From: Combretum micranthum | Taxonomy: Eukaryota > Streptophyta > Magnoliopsida > Myrtales > Combretaceae | Assembly (NCBI GenBank): GCA_024138025.1 | Contig: JAMXBD010000014.1 | Location: forward strand, 806,001-870,000 | Direction: 5' to 3' | DNA: 64,000 bases | Shown: positions 38,297 to 48,888 of the stretch, in pieces | Position numbering within the stretch: position 1 is the first letter of the stretch | Layout of the letters: every line of letters begins with the position of its first letter | The notes under the pieces: model-generated | Seen by the model: the letters and a program-made list of their open reading frames with translations, nothing else | Database searches by the model: none | Told to the model about the DNA's origin: nothing | Translations under genes and position numbers: made by a program

Positions 38297-38946
38297 TGTG
38301 TGGGTATGAATCCGGACGCAACGATCACGTGCGTGTCGCGTGACTATCGCGCTACGCGTGACCTAGGGAAACAACACGTGATAGGATGATCAAGAGAGAA
38401 TCGTGTAGGGAGGAGGAGTAAGCAATCTCAATAGGCTCTAACACACGTGTGACAGGTAAGGGAGCTAAATAGCATCAACCTCACTGAGTACTATGGATTC
38501 GTGTATGTTCTTGAGTAAATTAAGTGTTTGATTCACCAAGACGGAAATCCGGCAGCACGACGGCGTTTGTCCAAGATTTCACCTTGTCCAAATGAGGTAA
38601 GGACTAAGGTATTTATAGAGAATCCAGCTGTCGATGTCGTCCGTCGGATGCGACAGACGACCAACGGCTATGATGAGTCCCTCTCATTATGGATATGGTC
38701 GTGGGCTCCCTTATGGACCCAGGCCCATTGAGGCCTTCATAGTAATGTGTGTGAGCCAATTGAGAAAGGTTGGAATTGGGCAGGCCAATTCCAACGGCCC
38801 TACTCCAAGCCTTCCATGCCAAAACTCCCATGATCATCCCAATTGGATTGGGCCTAACTCTTTAAGCCCTGTCACATTAGCCCAAAAAGTTAAATCCAAA
38901 TAATAATTAGGCTCAAGGCCTTTGTAATCAGATTTGTACATCTACA
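38297..38946 (-). repeat. 3' LTR of the Tat element
   Basis: 650 bp, on the plus strand begins TGTGTGGGTATGAA and ends GTACATCTACA. Nearly identical to 52436-53085. A minus-strand TATA box (CTATAAATACC) lies at 38609-38619. The CpG-rich stretch at 38318-38362 includes several CGCG/CACGTG-type words. Confidence 0.95.
38609..38619 (-). promoter_or_regulatory. TATA box of 3' LTR
   Basis: Minus-strand CTATAAATACC. In the 3' LTR this would direct read-out transcription leftward into the flank toward inhibitor gene 1. Confidence 0.55.
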
Positions 38947-38958
38947 TTTTGCCCCCTG
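38947..38958 (-). other. polypurine tract
   Basis: Minus strand CAGGGGGCAAAA ends exactly at the 3' LTR border, the position of the plus-strand primer for reverse transcription. Confidence 0.75.
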
Positions 38959-40124
38959 ACCAAAGTCCTTCGGTTTCATCGGAGGGGTTTGGGCATTATT
39001 TCAAGCCCTTTCGAATGACAAAATCTCATACAGCGCATGTGCGCTATAACGTAGCTGCACTGCTTGGTGTGTTAATTTCTTAATGGCTTGCAATGTAGAA
39101 TCTAGTGCAACATTGTCAAATAAATCTCCTTCTTTAAGAACAAAGGCTGAGATACTCGACAAGCTGCAGCCTGTAATAAAGGCTCTTTGTCGTTTTCGAA
39201 CCAACTCTCCAGTAAAGTAATTGTTTGCATTTGAGAACTCTGTTGCACCCTAAATGAGTAGAATCTTGATAGAAGCTTAAGACCATCTGGCCATGCACTC
39301 ACGCCCTTGTTATTCACCGCATTGTTTCCGTTCGTTTGAGTGATCCTATTCCTTTACTCCCAAACAGTATGTTATGCCGGTAACATAATTCTTACTCGCC
39401 TACTTTGCATGATTGAGCCCGATTGAGCCTGTGTCGATTTTTTGAATCTTCTTGCTCTTCTAATAAAGACTTTGCTTGAGTTGGTCTTATGAAGCCCTCT
39501 ACTATATCATCATTCATACTTGTCTCAATCGAATCAAAGTGAAGAGCAATATATATCATTCCTATAAGGTAGGGTATCGGGCACTTCGGGCTTCTTCCAG
39601 AAAATGATGTTGAACATTGATCTTCCATAAAATATAGTCCCATAATATGTAAATTATAACTTCCACCGTTGATGTTCATTGGAGAAGATTATAGAACCTT
39701 CCCGTAAAACCCTAGAATGTATAATATGCTTTTTTTTTACCAAAAAGGAAATTTTACCAAAAAAGGAAACCTATCTAAATAATACCTAGAGCGAAAATAG
39801 ATGAGTGGACGAGATTAATGCCACAGACGGCATATAAAAAGGATTATCCTATAAAAAATATGACATGAAGAAAAGTTACCAAAAATAGTAAAAACACGGT
39901 TTTGAAGGCCTAAACGAAGGAATTTGGCCGAAAACCGGCTTGAGTCATGAGCGAAGCTGATGAGTATTGCTCGTTGGGCCGTTTCCCTTCAGCATATGGT
40001 CTCGCTCGGTAAAAATTCAAAACTCCCCAAAATTACAAAGCTGCCATCTCAAAATCACAAAACTGCCATCGACACTATCGCATTCACCTACACTATGCCC
40101 TTGCATGCCAGCATGCGAATTTCT
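38959..40124. other. 3' region of Tat element, no domain recognised
   Basis: Between the polypurine tract and the CTG repeat. Minus-strand open frames (39001-39204, 39102-39317, 39392-39679) have no recognisable domain. They could be remnants of an extra ORF or chance. Confidence 0.35.
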
Positions 40125-40301
40125 TGCTGCTGGTGCTGCTGCTGCTGTGTGCTGCTGCTGCTGCTGTGTGCTGCTGCTGTTGCTGCTGCTGTGTGCTGCT
40201 GCTGTGTGCTGCTGCTGTGCTGCTGGTGCTGCTGCTGCTGTGTGCTGCTGCTGCGCTGCTGCTGCTGTGCTGCTGCTGTGCTGCTGGTGCTGCTGCTGCT
40301 G
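40125..40301 (+). repeat. CTG/CAG microsatellite
   Basis: About 177 bases of (CTG)n broken by TGTG and GGTG interruptions; reads CAG on the minus (retrotransposon sense) strand. It lies just upstream of the putative antisense promoter. Open frames across it (poly-Ala/Leu/Cys/Gln) are artefacts of the repeat. Confidence 0.95.
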
Positions 40302-40376
40302 TTTTATTTTCCTCATTGGGATAGACACAATTGGCTATCTTTTTGCTTCCTTGCCTCATTTGCTCACGTTCTTCTC

Positions 40377-40390
40377 CTATTTATACATCC
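40377..40390 (+). promoter_or_regulatory. candidate TATA promoter of the antisense PMD gene
   Basis: CTATTTATACATCC on the plus strand, followed about 30 bases later by a C/T-rich initiator-like stretch (CTTTTTCCTTGTCTGTCTTC), typical of plant core promoters. It points toward the PMD reading frame at 42747 with a leader of about 2.3 kb, which would need intron removal. Inference from sequence only. Confidence 0.4.
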
Positions 40391-41199
40391 TCATTGCCCT
40401 TCTTTTTCCTTGTCTGTCTTCTCTCTGTTTCATCTTCATCATTTTTTTGTTTTAAATTTGTATAATGCTGCCATTGAATAGCTTTGTCGGTTGAGGATTC
40501 CATCTTCTTTGCTTGGATAAAAGCTCAGCCGCATAAAAGCTGCTAGTTTGGTTTCTTTCTGTTTCCACTCCATTCTATCAATGCTATTGCTCTGTTATTT
40601 ATTTTTTTTTTTTTAAAAAAAACTGTTGGTATTATTAAAAAGAACTAATCCTTTTTATTTCATTCATGACAGCCATTTAACATCCTGATTTAGTTCAACA
40701 GAGCTGGATTGTACTTCATTCATTGCTATTCAGTTAAACCCCGGTTCATTGTTGTCGAAGAGGCCATATTTGTAGCCAGAAATCTTCCGTCCATCTCAGG
40801 TTTGCATCAGTCGTCTCTGTTTTATTGTAGTCTGGTTGAGTGAGGATTTAAATGAAGAATGTGTGATTGAATGGAGCTTGGTTTGATGCTAATATTGAAT
40901 GATATATTGATGATCTAGGATGGTAGGAGCTCTTTAGCATCCTCTGTAGACATTTGTGCGTAAGAAGTATCTACGTGAATATTCAAATATAGGATTATAT
41001 GTAGCAACAAGAGGAGTACAACCAGCTTTTACACGATAGGATCTTTGTTTCTGTTTTGAGGTTATTCCAAGAAAATTTTATTGGCTCTTGATGGATCTTC
41101 ATCCTTTGTTTAGTTGCTATTGTCTTTAAGTGTAGGTCAGTAAGTCACAGTGCAAGAGTAGTATCTTCAAGGTTGATTTCGACCTTGATTCATTCCAAC

Positions 41200-41950
41200 T
41201 TTACCAAAACTCATAACATAAAAATTAAAGATCTTTTCCTTAGCTTTCTATAGGATTTTGAATCACCTCAAAAGGAGTACGGGTGAGAGAAATATCCACA
41301 ATTTACTCAACCCCATCAAATCTGTGAATCAGAACATTTCACTATATATCCCGTATATTCATAGCTAATTCTGTATTGATGCGTCGAGAATCCATCAAAA
41401 TTCAAAAAATGAAAGTTGTAGTTATTTCTTTTATCTTTCCAAGGAATTTTGAATCACCTCAATAGGACTTCTCATGAGGGAGATATCCACATTTTCGCGA
41501 ACTTCGTCAAATCTGCAAAACCAGGGATCTTCACTGTCATGCATTGACTTTGTGACAAAAACTGTATCGATTCGTTTTGAATCCACCAAAACTCAAAACA
41601 CAAAAGTTTTAGATCTCCCTCTTATCTTTCTAAGGAATTTTGAATTGCCTCAAACGGAGCTCATACGAGAGAGATATCCACATTTTCGTGAACTTCGCCA
41701 AATCTGCAAAATCAGGGATTTTTGCTGTCATGCAGCGACTTTATAACAAAAAACTGTATCGATTCGTTTTGAATCCACCAAAACTCAAAACACAAAAGTT
41801 TTAGATTTCCCTCTTAGCTTTCTAAGGAATTTTGAATCGCCTTAAACGGAGCTCATATGAGAGAAATATCCACATTTTCGTGAACTTCACCAAATCTGCA
41901 AAACCAGGGATCTTTGCATTCATTGAAACAACATTCTTTCTTCACGACAA
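41200..41950. repeat. tandem repeat, about 191-bp unit, four copies
   Basis: The landmark RATATCCACATTTTCG (first copy degenerate) recurs at 41290, 41481, 41672 and 41864 (spacings 191, 191, 192). Units include AACTGTATCGATTCGTTTTGAA, CACAAAAGTTTTAGAT and TTTCTAAGGAATTTTGAAT. The first copy is more diverged and closest to the array at 20950-21470. Tat elements are known to carry variable tandem repeats in their 3' untranslated region. Confidence 0.85.
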
Positions 41951-42349
41951 TATTGGTATCAAAACCATTTTTCAACACAAACCCATAGGCTTGCTTTCCC
42001 TCAATAAGAGCTGCCAATATCCACATTTTGTGTGTGCTTTTTATTATATATGGTCAGCATGAGTGAAACCTTTCTTATTTGTAAAACTAACTCATCTCAT
42101 TTTCTTGTAATGCAGGGCTCTAGATTGAAGTATTGAATCTCCACCGCGTATCTTCTTGACTTTGCTTTTGTAAGCATGATTTTCTTGTTTTATGAACTCA
42201 TATTAATGTCATCAACTATTAATGATTCTTGCGTTCAAGAAGAATACTCAAATTCACATTCATCATGTGTTCCATTCATTCATCTAATGACCACGGTGCC
42301 TCATGATTTTTAAGACGAAGCTCTTTGTTGTCCATGTTCCGACCGCATA

Positions 42350-42560
42350 AATGGCAATCTTGAGACCATACACTGTACGATGACACTCTCAGCCGTCCGC
42401 GTCCCAAACTTCATGTGACAATCTTGGAACCGCACATTGCGTCCGTGTTCCATTCCTCACATGATGATCTTGGCACCGCACCGCTATGAGAGAGGCTCTC
42501 CTCGGTTATTTGTGTCTCACTTGCCCATGCGACGATCTTGGAACCGCACCACTATAAGAG
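42350..42560. repeat. short irregular tandem repeat
   Basis: The phrase ATCTTGGAACCGCAC recurs at 42357 (degenerate), 42421, 42467 and 42535, with CTCTC and CATG-containing spacers in between. It lies in the leader of the antisense gene. Confidence 0.5.
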
Positions 42561-42746
42561 GAGACTCTTTCTTATCTTGTGCACCCAGTCATTTGGTGAA
42601 TGAATGAGATACTCCGGTAGCCGATGCACTTGTTGCATATGTCTCATGTCACATATTTGCGTTCATGATATTAGCATCTCTTTTGATCTTGTATATGCAT
42701 ATAACTCCTTTATCATGTAGGTGTGCATAAAATAAACATCTTGAGG

Positions 42747-45567
42747 ATGGTGAGGGAAAATAGAAAGGGTCGATCTCGCAGTGGCAACCACACAGACAAA
42801 AGTAATGAAATATTGGCGAATTCAGGTCATGTGCCGAAAGTTCCCTTGCCACGTAGTAAATGGCTTGATGCTACCATTCGAAATGATTTTTTCTGGAAAG
42901 ATATCAAAAAGAGGGATTTGTGTGCTCATCCTCCTAAAGATGGTGAATTTCATTTCATCCAACCAGAGCCCCGAGTAAGCGATAGGAAAACATAGATGAG
43001 AATTCCATTTTACGTTTCAGAAATGAAAGAAAGGAGCTTCCCCTTTCAGAGACAATGTTCAGTTACCCAAACAGATATTGCAAGGATGGCAGTCATGGGT
43101 ATATTACATTGTAAAGAATTCTCATTATAGGTCTCGTTTAGAAAGTGCAGGGATCAATTTTGCTATATGATTTCTTCTAAAATGGTTATCCGTTCTCAAA
43201 GTGTTGAAGATGGCGAGCTGTATTGGCACTTGGAGTACATGTACACATACTTTTGTGACATCATGGGGTGAGATTACTCCAACCTTAGAAGATGTGTGCA
43301 CATTGCTAAGTTTCCCTAGTTCTGGGTCAACTGATATTGTCACGGCTGAGATTTCAGAAGAGGATGAAAAATTGGTGGAAGTACTAGAAGCTGATAGACA
43401 AGAAAGCAGAGACAGTCGTAGACAAGCATCATTTGTGCGTGGATAAGACATTTTTTTGAGCACGAAAGGACTCGATCCGAAGGCCCCCGGTATGGATGCG
43501 AGTAAGTGTGCGTTCCTTGCTTTGTTATTTATGCTTGATTGTCATCACTTCAATCTAACCTTACTCATGACTTACGATTCATTTCAGGCATGAGTTAGAA
43601 GCTTTCATCGCTTGTTGGTTATCCATGTACGTGTTTCCCGGCGAGCCAGGAAAAGGTGTCAGTCCGCGACTTTTAACTTGGCGATTCGTCTTGCTCGTGG
43701 AGAACGAGTTGCCTTGGCGCCTTTTTATTTAGGGTCTTTATATCGGCGCTTGGACCTTTATAGTGAGACTTCAGTTCGATCAAAGGGGCGATATATCATC
43801 GTATCAAATGTAGATTTGGGATTTCTACACTTGTTTTTCAGCGAACATTACAAAAGATATCCAGGTGTACCTGTTGCAAAACCTGATCCTCCTGAACCTC
43901 GAGCTTGGGCTTGGGTTGATAGGAAGCCTTTGGGTTCATTACTTGATATTATAGATGATGCTCATGAGGTCGACTTTCGCCCTTATACAAAGGAATTGGA
44001 GGGATATGAGTGGTGCACAACATATTACCCTTCGGGTTCCAAGACCTTAGTGAATCTGATGGAATGTGTGAGCAGCTTTCTGAAGCTGAAGTAGTATTTG
44101 TTCTCTGGTGTACACCTCGAGGTTTGCCTGCGCTTCACGATTGGTGTGATTCTTCTACTGAATTCTTGGAGCATAGAGTAATGTTGTACTCACCTCATCG
44201 GGTTGCACGTCAGTTTGGGTTTGATCAAGGTGTGCCCTCCTATTGTGGCTATCGACACAGATTTCAATAGATGCTGTGAGGCAATTAGTCTTGAGAAACG
44301 CCATGAGCTCTATTGTTCTGTCAGACAGATGTTTTTTCCATCTATCAATCGCTCCGGTGTTGCATCAAGTGGATGGTTAACGTATTGGACAGGGTGTCTT
44401 GAGGCATTCAAGAAATATACTCTTTCAGCTATAGATGACAGTTTGCCAGAGTCGATCATTTATAAGCATGAGTTCCACTTACTCAACTTCCGAAAGATGA
44501 CAAGAATAACACTTCAGGAAAAGCGGTGATTGGGCGGACCATGCCTCCTGCATCAATCATCAGTCAAATCAAGCGTCCTCGCCTTTGTGAGGTATTAAAT
44601 CTTGTTACTTAAGCTGTCTATATTATCGTTTCTTTACATACTATTGATATGTTATTAACCATGGTTTCACTCCTTTTTTTTCTTTCAGGACGAGTTGAGG
44701 ACAAGCCGAGTCACAAGCCAAAGTGAGGTTAACAAAAATATTTCTGGCGATGGAAACGCCAGCACTTCTGGAATATTTGCTTCATCTAAGTCTTCTTCGC
44801 CGAACACTCACCCTTATCCCAATCGATATGGTGTTGGGAAGGTATTGCAAGCAAGAGGTGATAATACATCTGCTGTAGTGATTGATGATGATGATGATGA
44901 TGATGATGATGAGGACATGGCCGGTGAGGAGCAAGCTTCTGACGACTTTGGAAGCGACAGAAGCGATCATGGAAATGAAAGCATACAGGAGGAGGATATT
45001 AATGCATATGCAGAAGCGTTGGCTGCAGAGATTCACGGTGAGGGAATTGATGATGTCCCTTGTAATAATGCCTCCGAACCCCCGGCACATCAGGATACTA
45101 CTCTTCCAAATAATGAAATACCAGAGCAAGTTGGAGGGGAGAACACACACCCGCATGTGATAACTTCGGGGAGAGTGTTTCGTTTTATGAATTCCTGGTC
45201 CCCCCTATTTACTTGGAGTCATTAAAGAGGTTGCATGCACGTGATGGGGATTTTTGGGCAGGATCAATTTGTCCTGGTTCCGAAGTCACAAATGCTATGG
45301 TTGTGATGTTAGGTCGGGCGTGTATGCTGCTAGGTAGACCATGGAATTCATTTTCTTCAGCATCTTGGAGTTATGGTACACAAACTCGTGCTTGCCTTGG
45401 GGTTTAAAATTGATAGCTTGGAGAGTGTTGCTAGCAAGGCACAAAAGGTATTGCACCATCGACCATTAATCCAACGTTACGAGAGGCTCAAGGCTGAACT
45501 TGAGGCGACACAACTCGAATTGGAGAATTCTCTTGAGGGTCTTGATACTGCTTCTATAGCAGAATAG
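42747..45567 (+). pseudogene. plant mobile domain (PMD, aminotransferase-like) gene, antisense cargo of the Tat element
   Basis: Runs opposite to gag-pol and ends 0.5 kb from the integrase stop, tail to tail. Recognisable PMD segments in order: N-terminal basic stretch (42747-42995); THTFVTSWGEITPTLEDV with the PMD hallmark G-E-x-T-x-TLEDV (43250-43310); an EAFIACWLSMYVFPG-like stretch (43590-43640); NLAIRLARGERVALAPFYLGSLY (43675-43745); HRVARQFGFDQGVPS (44195-44240). An acidic linker with a run of nine Asp (44881-44910) and a coiled-coil-like C-terminus (45470-45560) follow. Splice-like borders exist (acceptor TTTCAG before 43588; GTATTA donor after 44590 and TTTCAG before 44690). The core changes frame at about 43665 and 44050 without splice signals, so the copy looks damaged. 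PMD proteins of plants (MAIN/MAIL family) act in silencing and gene expression; the role of retrotransposon copies is unknown. Confidence 0.75.
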
Positions 45568-46067
45568 ATTATTGCATTAAGTTATGTAACTTCATGAACT
45601 TTGTCTTTGTTTTGTTTCATGTTTCATGCACAATATTTCACATGGTGCTACTTTCTCTTAGTTTTGTTCCCTTCACTTGGTATCGTATCATAGTACGATG
45701 AACTCGTGCGCTTTACAGAATGTAAGATTCATGTGTAGCGGCACATTATATGTTATGACTTTGCGCGTTTAAATTATTATTTCTTTCGCGAGCAAAGGCT
45801 TCTTGATTTCATAAGAATTCTCAAGGGGGTATTACCCACTACTTGATTTCACAAGAATTCATATGCATGTATTATGCCACGCGCTTAGTAAATTTGAACT
45901 ATTACAAGCTGCATGAATGAATGAACGAATGTCGCGCGTATAGGAGACAAGTCTCTTACCAAGCAGCAGCAACATATAAATATAATGTATAATGAAATTG
46001 ATCGGTGAAAGAATCATGTGAAAGCAAGCCCATATTATTCAAGTCATCATCATCACTGATCATGCTA

Positions 46068-47462
46068 TTACATGTGAAACTTCTTTACATATTGAAAATT
46101 TATAGGAGCCGTAATAGCATCAGTCTTTGGATTGAGGAGCTTGCAATACCCGCTATCATGGACTTCATGTATAATGAAGGGACCTTCCCATTTTGGCGTG
46201 AACTTTGGCGCAGGTATACTTCGGCGCACATGCTCGGCTGCACGAAGTACAACATCACCCACTTGAAATGACCTTTTCTTCACCAACCGATCGTAGGCCA
46301 TACCAAGCTTGTGTTGGTAGTTGATCAAGTTGTTTTTGGCCATATCTCGTCTTTCATCTAAGGCTTCCAAGTCTATTATGCGTAAAGCATCTGGCTCAAG
46401 CTCAGCATTGATCGCTAATCGTGCTGAAGGGATCAGAACCTCTATAGGCACGACTGCTTCGGCACCATATACTAACGAAAAAGGTGTTGCTTGTGTTGGT
46501 CGCCGCTTTGAAGTCCTGTAAGCCCAAAGTGCTAGGGATAGTTTATCGTGCCATTCTTTATGGTTATCGTGTACCATACGACTCAGAACCTTTAAAAGAG
46601 TCTTGTTCGTAGCTTCCGCTTGGCCGTTGCCCTTAGGGTAATAAGGGGTTGACTTTACATGATCAATACCATATGATTCCAACAGTTGTCGAACATGTGA
46701 ATTGATGAAAGGAGTGCCATTATCTGAAAGGATACGCTTTGGAATCCCGAATCGGCATATAATGTTCTCCTTGATGAAGCTTGCAACTATTGGTCCTGTC
46801 GCCTTCTTTAAAGGAATGGCTTCTACCCATTTAGTAAAACATTCAGTTCCAACTAGGATCCAAATACAACCTCTAGATGGCGGGTGAATAGGACCGATTA
46901 GATCAAACGCCCAAGTGTGGAAAGGCCATGGTGTTGTTAAGCTGTGAAGTGCAACTGCAGGAGCATGAATCACATCTCCATGTTCTTGGCAAGGAACGCA
47001 CCGCTTAACAAAATTGGAACTATCTGATTCCATGGTTGGCCAATAGTACCCCATGTCTAGTAGCTGATAATACAACTTCCTTGCGCCTTGGTGCTCACCG
47101 CATTCTCCAGCATGTACCTCGGTTAATATCTCTTCTGTTTCAGGAGATGTAATGCATCTGAGAGGCTTTCCCATGAATGAGACTCTATACAACTCATCCT
47201 CATGCATTAGGTACTTGCGTGCCTTCCTTTTTACTAATCTGGCATCCGTACTATTAGTTGGTAACACGTTATTCTTCAAATAGTCAATGTACGGACGACG
47301 CCAATCTCCAGCACTTGCGACAAAATTACATTCTTTTGCATCTGGTAACTCAGAGCACTTAGGACAATGCATTTGCATCTGAGATGCATCCTTAGCCATT
47401 GAGGGCCAATAATACCCTGCACGTTGAATGCGACGATACAAAGGGGTCCTTCTTCCCCACAC
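46068..47462 (-). CDS. Tat element integrase
   Basis: Integrase part of the Ty3/gypsy polyprotein, which inserts element DNA into the host genome. In this frame of 464 residues the HHCC zinc finger is H117, H124, C155, C158, and the catalytic DD(35)E is D187, D247, E283 with the usual context (TPYYPKGNGQAE). The C-terminal part (GDVVLR...W-GPF-I) is a GPY/F-like module; there is no chromodomain. Residues 1-40 resemble the second half of a zinc finger (YYWPSM...C33-x2-C36), duplicating the real one. The first Met is not a true start: the frame is joined upstream to RNase H but a frameshift near 47460-47490 separates them. Confidence 0.85.
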   Translation of the reverse strand: MWGRRTPLYRRIQRAGYYWPSMAKDASQMQMHCPKCSELPDAKECNFVASAGDWRRPYIDYLKNNVLPTNSTDARLVKRKARKYLMHEDELYRVSFMGKPLRCITSPETEEILTEVHAGECGEHQGARKLYYQLLDMGYYWPTMESDSSNFVKRCVPCQEHGDVIHAPAVALHSLTTPWPFHTWAFDLIGPIHPPSRGCIWILVGTECFTKWVEAIPLKKATGPIVASFIKENIICRFGIPKRILSDNGTPFINSHVRQLLESYGIDHVKSTPYYPKGNGQAEATNKTLLKVLSRMVHDNHKEWHDKLSLALWAYRTSKRRPTQATPFSLVYGAEAVVPIEVLIPSARLAINAELEPDALRIIDLEALDERRDMAKNNLINYQHKLGMAYDRLVKKRSFQVGDVVLRAAEHVRRSIPAPKFTPKWEGPFIIHEVHDSGYCKLLNPKTDAITAPINFQYVKKFHM

Positions 47463-47487
47463 CAGATTTTATGATACTTGTCTAATT

Positions 47488-48888
47488 TTAACGAGCCTGT
47501 TTCGCGCAAATGCATCGCGATAGAACGCCCTCCGGTCCTTTAAAGTACAAAGCGCCATTGATACGAATAAAATTCTTCAAGGTTACGATGGAGGCCGCAT
47601 TGGGTTGCGCTAATTGATTCTTGATACCAACACGCCAATCATCTCCTGTTTCATCATCTTCCTCCAACAATTGCAAGGTTGTGCAAGGAATAGTTTTCTT
47701 GATAACTTTGACATCTAGGCTTTCATCTGAAGCATGCATTGGAATCTTAGATGCCAATGTTGCCAATGCATCTGCGTAACGGTTCGTAGATCGTTTGGTA
47801 TGTTCATACCTTACGACTTCAAACTTCCCAATTAGAGCCTGCACTGCAGCCCTATAAGGCGCAAGTGATGGCTCCTTGAGGGCATATTCACCATTGGTCT
47901 GCTTAATGATCAAATTCGAATCGCCACGAATACACAAGTGGTTTGCTCCAGCTTCCAAGGCAAAGACGATCCCGAGTAACAATGCCTCATACTCGGCTTC
48001 GTTATTAGTGCAATGAAAGTCAAGTTTGAATGCCAAAGGTATTTCTTGGCCATTAGGTGATGTTAATACAACTCCTGCTCCCCACCCTTGACTTCCTGAT
48101 GAGCCATCAAATTGAAGTGACCATTCTCCTTCTGTTTCGATCATGAGTGAGTCCTCGTGAAATTCTGCTGGTATAGTATCTGTGATCACATCTTCACTTT
48201 CGTTCGGAAAATGAGCCAAGAGATCAGCTAAGGCCTGTGACTTAACAGCTTTAGGAGTCTGTATTGTAATGTCGAACTCTCCAAGAAGCAACAACCATTT
48301 TGCAATACGCCCAGACAATGCTGGTCGTGACAATAAATACTTGATAGGATCTGACCGTGTGACAAGGTTAACCTTATGTGCCAGAAAGTAGTGACGTAAT
48401 TTTTGAGTTGCAAACACCAGCGCGAGACAATGCTTCTCGCAAGCTGGGTATTTGACCTCACTTCCTTGAAGTGAGCGACTCAAATAATAGACCGGGCGTT
48501 CTTGGCCGTCTATTTCTTGTGCAAGTAAAGCTCCGATTGATCTGCTGGTAGAAGTGAGATATAATATCATCGGTACTTGCTTCACAGGCATAGTCATGGT
48601 ATGAGAAGAAGTGAGAATTCCCTTAATTCTTTGAATCGCATCTTCATGGACTTGTTTCCATTCAAATGCAATTCCTTTCTTCATAAGTTGATGTAAGGGA
48701 TGCGAAATCTCTGCAAGTGCAGGCATGAATCTCCTAATATATGAAACTTTCCCCATGAAAGTTTTCAACTCTTTCAAAGTAGTTGGCGAGGGCATAGACA
48801 ATATAGCTTGTATTTTTGCAGGATCAACATCAACCCTTCCTATGGACCACGAATCCAAGGAATTTTCCCGAAGCAACTCCAAAGACAC
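47488..48888 (-). CDS. Tat element RT thumb, degenerate RNase H and second RNase H
   Basis: Frame of 466 residues; real coding begins near residue 19 (VDVDPAKIQAI, RT thumb). The first RNase H (about 105-225) keeps E151, D180 and D222, but the first catalytic Asp is missing (LYLTSTS instead of LY-DAS), so it is probably inactive. The second RNase H (about 255-385) has all four acidic residues: D261 (FDGSS), E299 (NNEAEYEALL), D323 (GDSNL), D373 (YADALA). This archaeal-type second RNase H defines the Tat lineage. A frameshift separates this frame from the RT ORF at about 48830-48840. Confidence 0.85.
   Translation of the reverse strand: MSLELLRENSLDSWSIGRVDVDPAKIQAILSMPSPTTLKELKTFMGKVSYIRRFMPALAEISHPLHQLMKKGIAFEWKQVHEDAIQRIKGILTSSHTMTMPVKQVPMILYLTSTSRSIGALLAQEIDGQERPVYYLSRSLQGSEVKYPACEKHCLALVFATQKLRHYFLAHKVNLVTRSDPIKYLLSRPALSGRIAKWLLLLGEFDITIQTPKAVKSQALADLLAHFPNESEDVITDTIPAEFHEDSLMIETEGEWSLQFDGSSGSQGWGAGVVLTSPNGQEIPLAFKLDFHCTNNEAEYEALLLGIVFALEAGANHLCIRGDSNLIIKQTNGEYALKEPSLAPYRAAVQALIGKFEVVRYEHTKRSTNRYADALATLASKIPMHASDESLDVKVIKKTIPCTTLQLLEEDDETGDDWRVGIKNQLAQPNAASIVTLKNFIRINGALYFKGPEGVLSRCICAKQAR

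Noticed and set aside
40017..40481. Several overlapping open frames across the CTG repeat giving poly-Ala, Leu, Cys or Gln proteins
   Set aside because: All frames of a triplet repeat lack stops. No domain, start context or splice structure supports them.
42976..43020. Possible intron (GTAAGC...TTTCAG) in the PMD gene
   Set aside because: Only about 45 bases, shorter than usual plant introns, and it does not restore a clear frame.
44782..45156. Minus-strand 124-residue frame and plus-strand poly-Met frame near 44.9 kb
   Set aside because: Both are shadows of the acidic GAT repeat in the PMD gene linker.
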